Source: Bacteroidales bacterium (lineage in GTDB: Bacteria; Bacteroidota; Bacteroidia; Bacteroidales; UBA932). From it: a stretch of 64,000 nt of DNA. Positions 51,654 to 62,254 of this stretch are shown here, piece by piece. The translations under genes were made by a program, and so were the position numbers. The notes under the pieces were generated by a model. That model saw only the letters and a list, made by a program, of their open reading frames with translations, searched no databases and was not told the DNA's origin. The stretch lies in contig JAKSKK010000004.1 in assembly GCA_024401745.1 (NCBI GenBank), positions 18,450-82,449 on the forward strand. Direction: 5' to 3'. Each line of letters opens with the position of its first letter. Position 1 is the stretch's first letter.

Positions 51654-54365
51654 GTGACAGACAAGGGCAAATACATAGAGATACGTGGCGCACGTGCCCA
51701 TAACCTCAAGGGCATCGACGTGGACATTCCGCGCCGCAAGTTCATAGTCATTACAGGAATCAGCGGCAGCGGCAAGTCATCCCTGGCTTTCGACACTATC
51801 TATGCCGAGGGCCAGCGCCGTTATATGAACACGCTCTCGCCATACGCCAAGCATTTCATGGGCATACTCGAGAAGCCCCAGGTCGAGAGCATTGACGGCC
51901 TCAGCCCCATCATCGCCATAGAACAGAAGACCACGGGCAACAACCCGCGCTCGACCGTGGGCACCATAACCGAGATCTCGGACTTCCTGCGTCTGCTGTA
52001 CGCGCGCGCCAGCACGGCCTATTCGCCCGTTACCGGCAAGGAGATGGTGCGCTACACCGACTCGCAGATAGTCGACCTGATAATGAAGGAGTACGAGGGC
52101 CGCAAGTGCATTCTCCTCGCACCTCTGGTAATGGGCCGAAAGGGCCACTACCGCGAGCTCTTCGAGCAGATGCGCAAGAAGGGCTACACCCAGATACGCA
52201 TCGACGGCGAGATACAGGAGCTGGCTGAAACTGAGAGCGTCGACCGTTACAAGGCCCACTTCATCGAACTTGTTGTGGACAAGCTCAAGCCCGGTGAGGG
52301 CGACCAGGCCCGCATCCGTGCCTCGGTCGAGAGGGCCCTCGGAATAGGCAAGGGCTCGCTCGCAGTGCTGGTACCTGACGGCGACGTGCGCTTCTTCAGC
52401 AAGCATCTTGTGGACCCCGAGAGCGGCCTTTCTCTGCGCGAACCCGCCCCGCACAGCTTCTCGTTCAACTCTCCGGAAGGCTACTGCCCGCATTGCAAGG
52501 GCCTCGGCACCGTAGTGGACGTGAATCCCGAGCTCATCATACCCGACCCCAGGCTGTCGATAGCCGCCGGCGGCATAGTCCCTCTGGGCAAAGTCAGGGA
52601 CAACCGCAAGTACGACGTGGTGCGCAGCATAGCCCGCAAGCACGACTTCTCGCTGTACGAGCCTATCGAGGACCTGCCCGACGAGGCCGTGTCGCTGCTG
52701 GTGTACGGCTCCGACGAGTTCTTCCGCATAGGCGAGGGCCCCACTGCCGAGATGGTCAACTGGCCCGGCGTGGTCGAGGACATAGAAGACAAGATCGTCT
52801 GCCCCGTGTGCGGCGGTACCCGCCTTCGCAAGGAAACCGAGTGCTTCCGCATCGACGGCAAGACCATCAGCGACGTGTGCTCGATGGAGATCAGCGAGCT
52901 GTTCGGGTGGATAAAGGACCTGCCGTCGAAGCTCAGCAAGCGCGGCAATGCAATCGCGCACGACATACTGAAAGAACTGGCCGACCGTGTGGAGTTCCTG
53001 CTCGACGTGGGTCTGGACTACCTGACGCTCGACCGCCCGACCGCGACGCTTTCCGGCGGTGAGAGCCAGCGCATCAGGCTTGCAACCCAGATCGGCTCCA
53101 AGCTGGTCAACGTCATATACATACTCGACGAGCCTTCGATAGGCCTGCACCAGCGGGACAACCGCAAGCTCATCGCATCGCTCAAGAAGCTGCGTGACGA
53201 GGGCAACACCGTCATCGTGGTGGAGCACGACACCGAGACCATACAGTCGGCCGACTGGGTGGTCGACGTGGGCCCCGGCGCCGGCGAGAACGGCGGCGAG
53301 GTCATCTACTGTGGCCCTCACCGCGACTTCGACAGCACCATCGAGACTCCTGCCGTGCGCCGGACCGGCAACGGGAAGACCCTCGGGATCCGCGGCGCGT
53401 CAGGCAACAACCTCAAGGGCGTCGACGTGGATTTCCCTCTCGGATGCTTCATCGGCATCAGCGGCGTGAGCGGCAGCGGCAAGAGCAGCCTCATCAACGA
53501 GACGCTGATGCCCATACTCAAAGGTCGCTTCTACCACCTGAAGGAGAAGCCGCTTCCATACACTGAGGTGCTTGGCGTGGAGAACATCGACAAGGTGATA
53601 GAGATAGACCAGAGTCCTATAGGGCGCACGCCCCGCTCCAATCCCGCCACCTTCACGGGTGTGTTCTCCGACATACGCGACCTTTTCGAGCAGACGCCCG
53701 ATGCCAAGGTGCGCGGATTCAAGTCGGGCCGCTTCTCGTTCAACGTGCCCGGCGGCCGCTGCGAGGAGTGCAAGGGTGCCGGCATCAAGGTCATAGAGAT
53801 GAACTTCCTGCCCAGCGTGAACGTGGTGTGTGACCAATGCGGAGGCAGGCGCTACAAGGAGGATACCCTGGCGGTGCGCTACCGTGGCAAGAACATCAGC
53901 GACGTGCTGGAGATGTCGATATCCGAGGCTTACGAGTTCTTCCAGGCCCAGCCGAAGATATCCGCCAAGCTGAAGGCTATGGTTGACGTGGGCCTGGGAT
54001 ATGTGCGTCTCGGCCAGTCGGCAGTGACCCTCTCGGGCGGCGAGAGCCAGCGCATGAAACTGGCGGCCGAGCTGTTCCGCAAGGCCACGGGCAACACGCT
54101 CTACATGCTTGACGAACCTACAACCGGCCTGCACGCCGAGGACATAAAAGTCCTGCTTTCAGTGCTGCAGAAGCTTGTGGATCAAGGAAATACAGTTATC
54201 ATAATCGAACATAACCTTGACGTTCTCAAGAGCGTCGACTATCTTCTGGACATGGGTCCGGAAGGTGGTGGCAAGGGTGGCTACGTCATTGCCACCGGCA
54301 CCCCCGAGGAGATAGCCGGCAATCCTGAATCCGTCACTGGAAAATACCTGAAGGAGATATTATGA
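51654..54365 (+). CDS. uvrA: Excinuclease ABC subunit A
   Basis: The protein is about 903 residues from GTG 51654; a TTG three codons earlier lies in the promoter. It has two ABC modules with Walker [15 protein letters not shown] and [14 protein letters not shown], and signatures [12 protein letters not shown] and [12 protein letters not shown]. The insertion module contains the [13 protein letters not shown] pair, and the C-terminal zinc finger is complete (CEECKGAG and CDQCGG). The first zinc module keeps only CPHC (in [11 protein letters not shown]); the usual earlier CPHC pair is replaced by DPESG. It recognises DNA damage with UvrB. It overlaps the next gene by 4 nt. Confidence 0.94.
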   Translation: MTDKGKYIEIRGARAHNLKGIDVDIPRRKFIVITGISGSGKSSLAFDTIYAEGQRRYMNTLSPYAKHFMGILEKPQVESIDGLSPIIAIEQKTTGNNPRSTVGTITEISDFLRLLYARASTAYSPVTGKEMVRYTDSQIVDLIMKEYEGRKCILLAPLVMGRKGHYRELFEQMRKKGYTQIRIDGEIQELAETESVDRYKAHFIELVVDKLKPGEGDQARIRASVERALGIGKGSLAVLVPDGDVRFFSKHLVDPESGLSLREPAPHSFSFNSPEGYCPHCKGLGTVVDVNPELIIPDPRLSIAAGGIVPLGKVRDNRKYDVVRSIARKHDFSLYEPIEDLPDEAVSLLVYGSDEFFRIGEGPTAEMVNWPGVVEDIEDKIVCPVCGGTRLRKETECFRIDGKTISDVCSMEISELFGWIKDLPSKLSKRGNAIAHDILKELADRVEFLLDVGLDYLTLDRPTATLSGGESQRIRLATQIGSKLVNVIYILDEPSIGLHQRDNRKLIASLKKLRDEGNTVIVVEHDTETIQSADWVVDVGPGAGENGGEVIYCGPHRDFDSTIETPAVRRTGNGKTLGIRGASGNNLKGVDVDFPLGCFIGISGVSGSGKSSLINETLMPILKGRFYHLKEKPLPYTEVLGVENIDKVIEIDQSPIGRTPRSNPATFTGVFSDIRDLFEQTPDAKVRGFKSGRFSFNVPGGRCEECKGAGIKVIEMNFLPSVNVVCDQCGGRRYKEDTLAVRYRGKNISDVLEMSISEAYEFFQAQPKISAKLKAMVDVGLGYVRLGQSAVTLSGGESQRMKLAAELFRKATGNTLYMLDEPTTGLHAEDIKVLLSVLQKLVDQGNTVIIIEHNLDVLKSVDYLLDMGPEGGGKGGYVIATGTPEEIAGNPESVTGKYLKEIL

Positions 54366-55357
54366 CAAAGATCGAAGCCGCAAGGCAGGAATACAGGGAC
54401 TGGTGCGAAGCAGTCGACATCAAGTCTCTGGCCGATGTGAACGCCATTCTTGAGGCAGGGCAGGGCATAGACCTGATAAACCTGTGCGAGGCACGTCAGG
54501 AGCGCAAGTACGCCGCTGCGGCCGACCAGATATTCTGGGGCCGCAAGAAGCACCGGATAGTGATGATGTCCGGCCCTTCGAGCAGCGGCAAGACGTCGTC
54601 GTCGCTTCGCATTGCCCAGCAGTGCCGTGTGCTTGGCCTCACCCCCAAGGTGATAGAGCTCGACAACTACTTCGTGCCGCGCGACCTCACTCCCAAGGAC
54701 GAGGACGGCAAGTACGACTTCGAGGCGCTGGGTGCAATGGACATCCAGCTGCTGAACGACAACCTGAACGCTCTGCTGGCAGGGGAGGAGGTGATCATCC
54801 CCAGGTTCGACTTCAAGAAGGGCGAGCCCGTGTTCGAGGAGTCACGCAGGATGCGTCTGCAGCCCAGCGACATGCTCTTCATGGAAGGCATCCACGCCCT
54901 GAACCCCGCCCTCACCCCGGCCGTCGACCAGTCAAGGATATTCCGCATCTACATCTCAGCGCTCTCGGCTCTGCCCGGAGGCGAGAAGGTGCACAAAAGC
55001 ACCACTGACAAGAGGCTCCTCCGCCGCATCGTGCGCGACAATCGCACCCGCGGCATCAGCCCTGAGGCCAACATCCTCATGTGGCCTAACGTGCGCAAGG
55101 GCGAGACCCTGAACATCTTCCCCTACGAGGAGAACGCCGACGTGGTGTTCAACTCTTCAATGCTCTACGACATTCCGCTTCTCAAATACTACGCAGAGCC
55201 GCTGCTCTACGGCATCACCGAGGCGTCCCCGGCATACGAGAAGGCTCATCAGCTGATAGAGTTCCTGACTCACATCAATGCCCTCAAGCCCGCTGAGATC
55301 GCGGCCATCCCTCCCACTTCCATCATGAGGGAGTTCATCGGCGGACAGACACTTTAG
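54362..55357 (+). CDS. Uridine kinase-like nucleoside kinase
   Basis: The protein is 331 residues. The P-loop GPSSSGKTS is followed by an acidic LDNYF and the uridine-kinase/phosphoribulokinase core (LLNDNLNALLAGEEVIIPRFDF, DMLFMEGIHALNP). The related kinases in many Bacteroidetes are about 550 residues with an N-terminal TGS-like domain, which this one lacks. It probably phosphorylates uridine or another nucleoside. It overlaps uvrA by 4 nt and is 3 nt from the lipoprotein gene. Confidence 0.85.
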   Translation: MTKIEAARQEYRDWCEAVDIKSLADVNAILEAGQGIDLINLCEARQERKYAAAADQIFWGRKKHRIVMMSGPSSSGKTSSSLRIAQQCRVLGLTPKVIELDNYFVPRDLTPKDEDGKYDFEALGAMDIQLLNDNLNALLAGEEVIIPRFDFKKGEPVFEESRRMRLQPSDMLFMEGIHALNPALTPAVDQSRIFRIYISALSALPGGEKVHKSTTDKRLLRRIVRDNRTRGISPEANILMWPNVRKGETLNIFPYEENADVVFNSSMLYDIPLLKYYAEPLLYGITEASPAYEKAHQLIEFLTHINALKPAEIAAIPPTSIMREFIGGQTL

Positions 55358-55360
55358 CCT

Positions 55361-56053
55361 ATGAGAAAGTTCTTCTTCATCCTTTGCGCGGCCTTGATGC
55401 TTGCATCCTGCGCTCCCACCAAGTATCTCCCGAAGGACCTGGCGGCATCCCTTGACGGAGTCGCCGTGTTGGCTCCGCTGTCATACGTCGACTTCCAGGC
55501 GGAGGACAATCAGTTCTATCCCGACGATTCGCTGTCAGCGATATCACAGGACATTCTGGTGGAGGCTCTCATGGAATCGTCCCTGCCCGTGAAAAAGTTC
55601 ATCCCCGTTGACTATCTCGCCCTGGGACAGTCATTCGAGAATACTGTCGCTTCCCTGGAAATGGTGCAGCCCAAGCAGGTGCCGTATATGAACATTCCGC
55701 CGGAGATAGACAAGCTGCTTGAAGCCGCCGGAGAGCGCTATGGCGTGCTGGTGTTCAACACCGGCTTCGTGCGCGACCTGAAAGGCTTCCGCAGGGAAGT
55801 GGCCAAGGACGTTGCAGCCACGGTGGTGACCACCGCGCTGGCAGTGCTCCTGGGCGGTGGCGTGACGACTTACGGTGTTCCTGTGAAGAATGTCTCCAGG
55901 ATGTTCGCAGTCATCTACGACGCACAGGAGAACAAGGCGGTGTACTTCAACAATACGCTCAACGCCAACGAGGAACGCAACCCGCTCGATCCTTCCGATG
56001 TGAGGAAGCAGGTCGATTATCTGTTCAGTCCGATTGTGAAGGCTGCCCGTTGA
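55361..56053 (+). CDS. GNA1162/DUF799-like lipoprotein
   Basis: The protein is 230 residues. A lipoprotein signal (MLASC) is followed by the segment YLPKDLAASLDGVAVLAPLSY and a domain resembling the GNA1162 family of envelope lipoproteins, but I rate this match as moderate. A hydrophobic glycine-rich stretch (VAATVVTTALAVLLGGGV) lies near 145-165. The function is unknown. It converges on the DnaJ-type gene with a 2-nt gap. Confidence 0.55.
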   Translation: MRKFFFILCAALMLASCAPTKYLPKDLAASLDGVAVLAPLSYVDFQAEDNQFYPDDSLSAISQDILVEALMESSLPVKKFIPVDYLALGQSFENTVASLEMVQPKQVPYMNIPPEIDKLLEAAGERYGVLVFNTGFVRDLKGFRREVAKDVAATVVTTALAVLLGGGVTTYGVPVKNVSRMFAVIYDAQENKAVYFNNTLNANEERNPLDPSDVRKQVDYLFSPIVKAAR

Positions 56054-56055
56054 GG

Positions 56056-56811
56056 CTAGTTCATGCCTCTTTCCTTCTTGATGGTCTCGTAGGCTTCCTG
56101 AATCTTCTGGAACTTCTCCTGCGCGGCCTTCTGCACCTCCGGTCCGAGGTTCGCAACCTTGTCGGGGTGGTTCTTCATGGCCATGCTGCGGTAGGCCTTC
56201 TTCACCTCCTCGTCGGTGGCGCTGGGGCTGATCTCAAGCACCGTGTAGGCTGACTCCGTCGACTTCGAGAACATTGCAAGTATCGACTCGGCATCGGAAG
56301 AAGTGATCCTGAGCGCCGATGCGATTGCGGTGAGCACGTCCCTCTCGGCCTTGCAGACGTTGCCGTCGGCATTGGCGAGGTCGGCCAGATAGTGGAACAG
56401 CTGCAGTCGCTGGGAGTAGTTCATGTTCTGGGCAATCTGGGAGCCCACGTTGTAGATGTTTATCTCCTTGCCGTTCAGCTCCTGAAGGATGCGCATCGCC
56501 TCGGGCTCGGCCTGCGCGCCGAAGTTCGCGCGAATGAAGGCGCGCACATAGTCGTACTCTTCCTGAAGGTACTTGCCGTCGGCCCTGATGACTGCTGACG
56601 AGAGTACCAGCAGACTGACCATGAAGCTGTTGCGCTGCTCGGTGGTGCTGTAGGTGCCGGGACGGCGGTAGCTGCCCGTGTTGGTCTCGAAGGTGACCTT
56701 CCCGTCAAATGCTGATTCGAGAGTCGAGCCGATGAAATATCCTAAAAGTGCTCCGATAGGCCCGCCGGTGACCCATCCGAGAATACCTGCTATCCATTTG
56801 AATGTTCCCAT
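56056..56811 (-). CDS. TerB/DjlA-like J-domain protein
   Basis: The protein is 251 residues from ATG 56811; a frame extension to 56826 reads through the -7 box. The N-terminus has a hydrophobic GWVTGGPIGALLGYFIG segment, then a TerB-like helical domain (about 60-175) with FMVSLLVLSSAVIRADG, and a C-terminal J domain (AYTVLEISPSATDEEVKKAY with the HPD motif in NHPDKV). J domains stimulate DnaK. This is the layout of DjlA. Its start faces the GH2 gene. Confidence 0.9.
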   Translation of the reverse strand: MGTFKWIAGILGWVTGGPIGALLGYFIGSTLESAFDGKVTFETNTGSYRRPGTYSTTEQRNSFMVSLLVLSSAVIRADGKYLQEEYDYVRAFIRANFGAQAEPEAMRILQELNGKEINIYNVGSQIAQNMNYSQRLQLFHYLADLANADGNVCKAERDVLTAIASALRITSSDAESILAMFSKSTESAYTVLEISPSATDEEVKKAYRSMAMKNHPDKVANLGPEVQKAAQEKFQKIQEAYETIKKERGMN

Positions 56812-56815
56812 GCCG

Positions 56816-56823
56816 CAAAGATA
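56816..56823 (-). promoter_or_regulatory. -7 box of the J-domain gene, leaderless arrangement
   Basis: TATCTTTG on the minus strand ends 4 nt before the ATG at 56811. Confidence 0.55.
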
Positions 56824-56862
56824 CAAGAAAACGCCCGATTTTTATATTTTTGGACGCTTTTG

Positions 56863-56870
56863 TATCTTTG
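56863..56870 (+). promoter_or_regulatory. -7 box upstream of the GH2 gene
   Basis: TATCTTTG on the plus strand leaves a leader of about 46 nt before ATG 56917. Confidence 0.5.
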
Positions 56871-56916
56871 TAAAGACAAAAGGTCGAGCTGATAAGAATA
56901 ACGTAATTATAAATAA

Positions 56917-59900
56917 ATGAGGAGAGTGCTTATCTGCATCGCTGCTGCGATGCTTCTGCTGCCGGATCTTGCCTTCGGCGAAAAACTTGTCTATCCGTAC
57001 CGCTATGCCCCTCACGAGGGTCTTGTGAACCGCACTGAAAAGCAGTGGCGTGACGAAATCTGCCTCAACGGCTACTGGGATTTCCAGCCGGTGGCAGTTC
57101 CGGCGTCATATCGCTACGGCACGGGCGTGGCTCCCGAACTTACCGAGCCCACATCCGACGGCTGGAGCGATGTGAAGATCAAGATCCCTTCACCCTGGAA
57201 CGTGAACAACTTCGTGTACCGCAACCTTGAGGGCCCCGACCACAGGGATTATCCTTCATACCCCCAGGATTGGGTCAACGTGCGGATGGCGTGGATGAAG
57301 AAGAGCGTGACCATCCCTTCAGACTGGCAGGACAAGGTCATCAAGCTGCATTTCGAGGCCGTTGCCGGCAACGCCGAGGTCTATGTCAACGGCACGAAGG
57401 TATGTGAGAACTTCGACCTCTTCCTCCCGTTCGAAGCCGATGTCACTGATGTGGTGAAGCCCGGTCAGACGGCTGAGATTCTCGTCGGCGTCAGGAGCCA
57501 GGGCCTCTTCGAGGACAATTCCACCGTCGGCCGCAGAATCGTTCCTGCCGGTTCGATGTGGGGAATGAGCATCAACGGTATATGGCAGGACGTGTTCCTC
57601 GAGGCTGTGCCTCAGGTGAGCATCGAGGACGTCTACGTCAAGCCGCTTGTGTCGAAGGGTGTCCTCGAGATGGACGTCACCGTTGCCAATGCCGGCGCAA
57701 AGAAGGCTGACGCGGTGCTTCAGGGCGTTGTCAGGGAGTGGATCAATCTGGCCGGAAAGGGCGTGAACGAAGCCCCCGTGCCCAACTGGGACCTCGGAAA
57801 GGAGGCGCTTGAAGTTCCTGCCACCAAGGTCAGCGTCGCTGCTGGCGGAAAGGAGAAGGTGACCATCAGCATTCCCGTAGGCAAGGATGCCCTCAGGTTC
57901 TGGACTCCCGAGACCCCGAACCTCTATTCGCTGCTTCTTTCCCTCAAGGCGAAGAAAGAGACCGTCGACCTCAAGTACGAACGTTTCGGATGGAGGGAAT
58001 GGACCCTCGACGGCACCAGGCAGTGCCTCAACGGAAAGCCATACGAGCTTCACGGAGACTCCTGGCATTTCATGGGAATTCCCCAGATGACAAGGCGTTA
58101 CGCCTGGGCATGGTTCACGGCAATCAAGGGCATGAACGGCAATGCGGTGCGTCCGCACGCTCAGGTCTATCCTCGTTTCTACCTGGATGTGGCGGACGAG
58201 ATGGGCATCTGCGTCCTTGACGAGACGGCCAACTGGGGCAGCGACGCCGGCCCGAAGTTCGACTCGCCCAAGTTCTGGGAGAATTCGAAGGAGCACCTGC
58301 GCAGGCTGGTACTCCGCGACCGCAACCACGCTTCCATTTTCGGATGGAGCATCAGCAACGAGAACAAGCCTGTGATCCTTGACGTCGACAGGCGCCCCGA
58401 CCTCATTCCTCTTCAGGAACAGGCATGGGCAGACTGGAGGGACATAGTCCGCGAAAACGACTCAACCCGCCCCTGGATTTCATCGGACGGCGAGGATGAC
58501 GGCAATGGTATACTGCCTGTCACCGTCGGCCATTACGGCGATGACGAATCGATGAGAAGGTGGATAGCCATAGGCAAGCCCTGGGGCATCGGAGAGCACG
58601 GAATGGCTTATTACGGTACTCCGGAGCAGGCATCGCAGTACAATGGCGAAAGAGCCTACGAGAGCCAGCAGGGCCGTATGGAGGCCATTGCGATCGAGTC
58701 CTACAGATTGATCTCATCCATGAGGGCGCACGGCGCTTCATACTCCACCGTATTCAACATGGCGTGGTACTCGCTCAAGCCCCTTCCGCTCGGCCACAAG
58801 GACCTGACGAAGGCCCCGACGATGGAAGACGGTGTGTTCTTCGGTGAATATGTGGAAGGCCTGCCCGGCGTTCAGCCTGAAAGGCTCGGACCCTACTGCA
58901 CGACCTTCAATCCCGGCTACGACCCCGCTCTTCCCCTTTACGACCCCTGGCCGATGTACGATGCGATGAGGGCAGTCAATGCTCCCGGTGCCCCTGCATG
59001 GAGCCCCTGGGCTGAAATCGACAAGTCAGCGTACGACCCTCTCCCCGCAGAGCCGGCAAAGCCCTACAAGGAGGTCGTGTTCGTCGGTGAATCCGGCACT
59101 CTGAAGAATGCTCTCGATGTGCAGGGAGTCATCTTCGCCGGCAAGGTCACCGTTCCGGCCGAGGCCCTCTATTTCGTTGACGCTTCAAAGGCGGTTGCGT
59201 CTGGTGTGGTGAAGAAGATTGCCGCCGACAAGGCTGCGGGAGCGGAGATACTGCTCTGGGGCCTGACCCCCGAGACGCTCGAGTGCTACAGCGAGCTCAT
59301 CCCCGGGAAGCTCGAGATGGACGAGCTGAGCCGCGCTACATATCTTCCCGAGCAGGTTTCCTGGACGCGTGGCCTAGGCAACTCTGATTTCTATTTCTGC
59401 GCGCTCCAGCGCTCAGATGTGTCCAGATACACTCTCAAGGGCGAATTCGTCGAGAACGGCAAGGTGCTTCTGAACGCCTGCCGCACGGAATGGAGAAGCT
59501 GGAACTGGCGTGGCGAGGACGCGAAGACCGCGTCAGTCCTGCGCAGTGAAAATGAATGTACCAAGGCTCTTCCCGTCTTCGTTGAGAACGACGGCGTATA
59601 TGTGAACACGCTGCTGAACTTCACTGATTCGGAGAAAGGCTTCACGACCCTGGCCACCCTTCTGCACAATGCAGGCATCAGCTGCAGGCCGGTCGAGATA
59701 GAGGCCGACAGCTTCTTCTTCCTGCGCGAGGGTGAACTGTACTTCCCGACAAAGGCTAGGGAAGCCCTGGTGAACGGAGCGCTGGAATTATATGTTTACA
59801 GCCCCAGGCATCTCGACGACCTCCTCATCGAGCCTGATATGCCCAAGCTCACCCTCCATGTCAGATGCGGTGGCTGCAGGCTGAAGATAAACGGAAAGGA

Positions 59901-60084
59901 CGTCAAGGTGGCTTACGACAGCGGTGGCGACACCATGTTCCGCGAACTGCCTCTGCAGCAGGGCTGGAACAAGCTTGAGATCAGCGGCCCGCCTCAGGAT
60001 GACCCTGTGACCGGCTCATTCCGCTGCGAGAACAAGCCCGAATTCCTGCCTACAGTCAAGGCATCACTGAAAAAAGTGAACTAG
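56917..60084 (+). CDS. Glycoside hydrolase family 2 enzyme
   Basis: The protein is 1055 residues. A signal peptide (about 1-21, ending AFG) is followed by the GH2 sugar-binding domain (VNVRMAWMKKSVTIP, FEAVAGNAEVYVNGTKV), an immunoglobulin-like domain and a TIM barrel. The catalytic acid/base is probably E482 in GWSISNENKP and the nucleophile is probably E560 in GEHGM. A beta-sandwich C-terminus ends it. The activity may be beta-galactosidase, beta-glucuronidase or beta-mannosidase-like; the sequence does not decide. It converges with a second glycosidase 10 nt away. Confidence 0.88.
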   Translation: MRRVLICIAAAMLLLPDLAFGEKLVYPYRYAPHEGLVNRTEKQWRDEICLNGYWDFQPVAVPASYRYGTGVAPELTEPTSDGWSDVKIKIPSPWNVNNFVYRNLEGPDHRDYPSYPQDWVNVRMAWMKKSVTIPSDWQDKVIKLHFEAVAGNAEVYVNGTKVCENFDLFLPFEADVTDVVKPGQTAEILVGVRSQGLFEDNSTVGRRIVPAGSMWGMSINGIWQDVFLEAVPQVSIEDVYVKPLVSKGVLEMDVTVANAGAKKADAVLQGVVREWINLAGKGVNEAPVPNWDLGKEALEVPATKVSVAAGGKEKVTISIPVGKDALRFWTPETPNLYSLLLSLKAKKETVDLKYERFGWREWTLDGTRQCLNGKPYELHGDSWHFMGIPQMTRRYAWAWFTAIKGMNGNAVRPHAQVYPRFYLDVADEMGICVLDETANWGSDAGPKFDSPKFWENSKEHLRRLVLRDRNHASIFGWSISNENKPVILDVDRRPDLIPLQEQAWADWRDIVRENDSTRPWISSDGEDDGNGILPVTVGHYGDDESMRRWIAIGKPWGIGEHGMAYYGTPEQASQYNGERAYESQQGRMEAIAIESYRLISSMRAHGASYSTVFNMAWYSLKPLPLGHKDLTKAPTMEDGVFFGEYVEGLPGVQPERLGPYCTTFNPGYDPALPLYDPWPMYDAMRAVNAPGAPAWSPWAEIDKSAYDPLPAEPAKPYKEVVFVGESGTLKNALDVQGVIFAGKVTVPAEALYFVDASKAVASGVVKKIAADKAAGAEILLWGLTPETLECYSELIPGKLEMDELSRATYLPEQVSWTRGLGNSDFYFCALQRSDVSRYTLKGEFVENGKVLLNACRTEWRSWNWRGEDAKTASVLRSENECTKALPVFVENDGVYVNTLLNFTDSEKGFTTLATLLHNAGISCRPVEIEADSFFFLREGELYFPTKAREALVNGALELYVYSPRHLDDLLIEPDMPKLTLHVRCGGCRLKINGKDVKVAYDSGGDTMFRELPLQQGWNKLEISGPPQDDPVTGSFRCENKPEFLPTVKASLKKVN

Positions 60085-60094
60085 CGCTTGCCTG

Positions 60095-62254
60095 TTATCT
60101 TGATATCAGGAAGACCGAGCGAGAAGGCTCGAGTGTGACTGAAAGACTATGACGGCCATCCCTGGTGCGCGTGAGCGCCGCAGGGGTGGCTTTTCCTGTG
60201 TGAGGGTCCATCAGGTACCAGCGGCCTTTTGCGGAGCGGAGGCTGATTGCAGTGGTCCGGGTGGTGCCGTCGATGTTGCCGAAGAGATATACGTCATGCC
60301 CGTCCACGACCTTGTGGATATAATTCAAGGGTGTGCCGCCGAAGCATACGTCCGCATCGATCCCAAACAATGCCTCGGCAAGAGCCTCCGGAGAGGGATC
60401 CGGCACGAAGACGGCCGGATTGACATCGGCGCTCATCATCTCGCTGACGAGGGAGCTGATTCTGCTGCCGTCGCCATCGATGCCGGCACTTTCGCAGGGA
60501 AGCTGTGTGGTGAAGATCACGCGCACGCCTGCCCTCCAGGCCTCGGCCACCTGCTCCATGTTGGAAACGGATATGGTCTTAACACCCGGCAGTATCAGAG
60601 TGGAGAATTCCTCCCGGTTGCGCTCGTTGCGCATGATGAGCCTGCCGGCAGATACGTCGCATTTCTCATCCAGGACCTCCGGGTGGATGTAGGTGAAGTC
60701 CTTGCCCAGCTCGTCGGTCAGGATGGCCGAAACGAGGTTGTAGTCGCTTCCAGGGACCTTGACCCCACCCATGTAGTAGCCTTCGGGCCCGTCAAGGTGA
60801 TGCCCCGCCTGCAAAGTCTGGATAGGGTAGAGCACGGCTATGTCGGCCACGTGCCTTCCCGGGCGCTGGAGCACATAGTTGAGTCTTGACAGGAACCGGT
60901 TGAAGTCAGGCAGGTCGTCGCGGTACAGCGGATTGCGGGACGACAGTTCGGGGAGGAAAGTCACGTTGCCGTCGTCATACCATACCGCGTGGGGAATCAG
61001 GTTCGTGATGCCTTTGGTGTACTGTTCGATGGCAATGGAATACAGCTCGTCCATCGACAGGTTGCCCATTGCGCCGAAGGTCTCCGACATCACATAATCC
61101 CTGTCCCAGTTCTGGGCCGAAGACGATACCACCTTGTAGAAGTTCTCCGCCGGGCGGTCACCGCCTATCTTGTCGATGCCCGGCATCGTCATGTATTTGC
61201 CGCAGAGCATGAGGTCGCCTGACACGCTGACGGGATTCACGACCTCTTCCTGGTCCTGATGGCCTGTTGACAGGATTCCGTGCGCGCCGGCCCATTCGGC
61301 CACGACCTTCATGAATCCTTCGGAATACATCTTCGCGCGGGTGCCGAACATCATGTTCCTTGCAGCGGAAGTCGCTGCGCCTATATCATACCAGAGGGCA
61401 GGGTAGAACGGTTCCGGATCGCAGCTGTATGTTTCCCTGAACCGGTCGTTGAACTCTTCGGTCCACATCCTTCCTTCTGCGCGGTACATGGTAGGTTCGT
61501 CGAAGAAGGTCGATGCTATCGTGCTCCCGAATGCATCTGAGAAACGCTCGTAATATTTCTCATGGACTTCATCCACGAATATGCTCACGGCTTCCGGTGA
61601 CAGATAATCCACGAACGGTTCCGCGCACGGCTCCAGGGTGAAGTTCATCACGGTCCAGTCTCCATGGCCGGGGGTCTGCCACTCGAGTATTCCGTCCTTG
61701 CTGACGTAAGGGCCCAGCGCCATCATCTCACCGGTGTTCCTGTCAATGGCATCGGTCGCCATCCTGTATCCGTCGGAACTGAGGTCGAGGACCATCTTCC
61801 TGCCGGCCGTGGCCTTGTATTCATGCTTGTCAAGACGTTTGATGCAATGCTGGGGATACTTGTCGGCAAAGCGGTTCACGCCATCGGCATTCGCCGCTCC
61901 CATGCCACCGCTCGGGAAGCCATACTCGTCATAAAGTGACATCCTGGCGCCATAGTTGCGGGCGACTTCCACCGCCTTGGCGTATGCCTCGAAATACTCC
62001 TCGGAAAGGTAGTCCGGCTTGAAACCGTCACCGAATGCCAGGATCGAGCAGCCACCATAGAAGTCCCGCTCTATCATATCCTTCAGCCCCGTCTCCACAC
62101 CTTCCGGCGTCACCTCGCAGTTGTTCCAGAACCAGAGCGGGGTAGGCCGCCATGAGATGTCAGGAAGGCTGAATTCAGTCTTGCTATATGGGCCGGGGCT
62201 GCAGGCTGCCGCCAGAAGAACCAGCATCGAGAGGGTGATGAGATGTCTTTTCAT
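60095..62254 (-). CDS. GH106-like glycosyl hydrolase, lipoprotein
   Basis: The protein is 719 residues with a lipoprotein signal (LLAAAC). The opening RPTPLWFWNN, the segment YGGCSILAFGDGF and MSLYDEYGFPSGG are typical of the family related to GH106 alpha-L-rhamnosidases, and DEVHEKYYERF and FFDEPTMY contain acidic residues suited to catalysis. It is shorter than most GH106 enzymes. The ATG follows the stop of the upstream LuxR-type gene directly (TAA then ATG), so both are probably one transcript. It likely removes rhamnose or a related sugar. Confidence 0.75.
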   Translation of the reverse strand: MKRHLITLSMLVLLAAACSPGPYSKTEFSLPDISWRPTPLWFWNNCEVTPEGVETGLKDMIERDFYGGCSILAFGDGFKPDYLSEEYFEAYAKAVEVARNYGARMSLYDEYGFPSGGMGAANADGVNRFADKYPQHCIKRLDKHEYKATAGRKMVLDLSSDGYRMATDAIDRNTGEMMALGPYVSKDGILEWQTPGHGDWTVMNFTLEPCAEPFVDYLSPEAVSIFVDEVHEKYYERFSDAFGSTIASTFFDEPTMYRAEGRMWTEEFNDRFRETYSCDPEPFYPALWYDIGAATSAARNMMFGTRAKMYSEGFMKVVAEWAGAHGILSTGHQDQEEVVNPVSVSGDLMLCGKYMTMPGIDKIGGDRPAENFYKVVSSSAQNWDRDYVMSETFGAMGNLSMDELYSIAIEQYTKGITNLIPHAVWYDDGNVTFLPELSSRNPLYRDDLPDFNRFLSRLNYVLQRPGRHVADIAVLYPIQTLQAGHHLDGPEGYYMGGVKVPGSDYNLVSAILTDELGKDFTYIHPEVLDEKCDVSAGRLIMRNERNREEFSTLILPGVKTISVSNMEQVAEAWRAGVRVIFTTQLPCESAGIDGDGSRISSLVSEMMSADVNPAVFVPDPSPEALAEALFGIDADVCFGGTPLNYIHKVVDGHDVYLFGNIDGTTRTTAISLRSAKGRWYLMDPHTGKATPAALTRTRDGRHSLSVTLEPSRSVFLISR

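Noticed and set aside
51777-53321. 514-codon frame antisense to uvrA
   Set aside because: It is a shadow frame of a well-supported UvrA and has no signal, family motif or promoter of its own.
57319-58329. 336-codon frame antisense to the GH2 gene
   Set aside because: Produced by high GC and codon bias of the GH2 gene; the translation is of low complexity and has no conserved motif.
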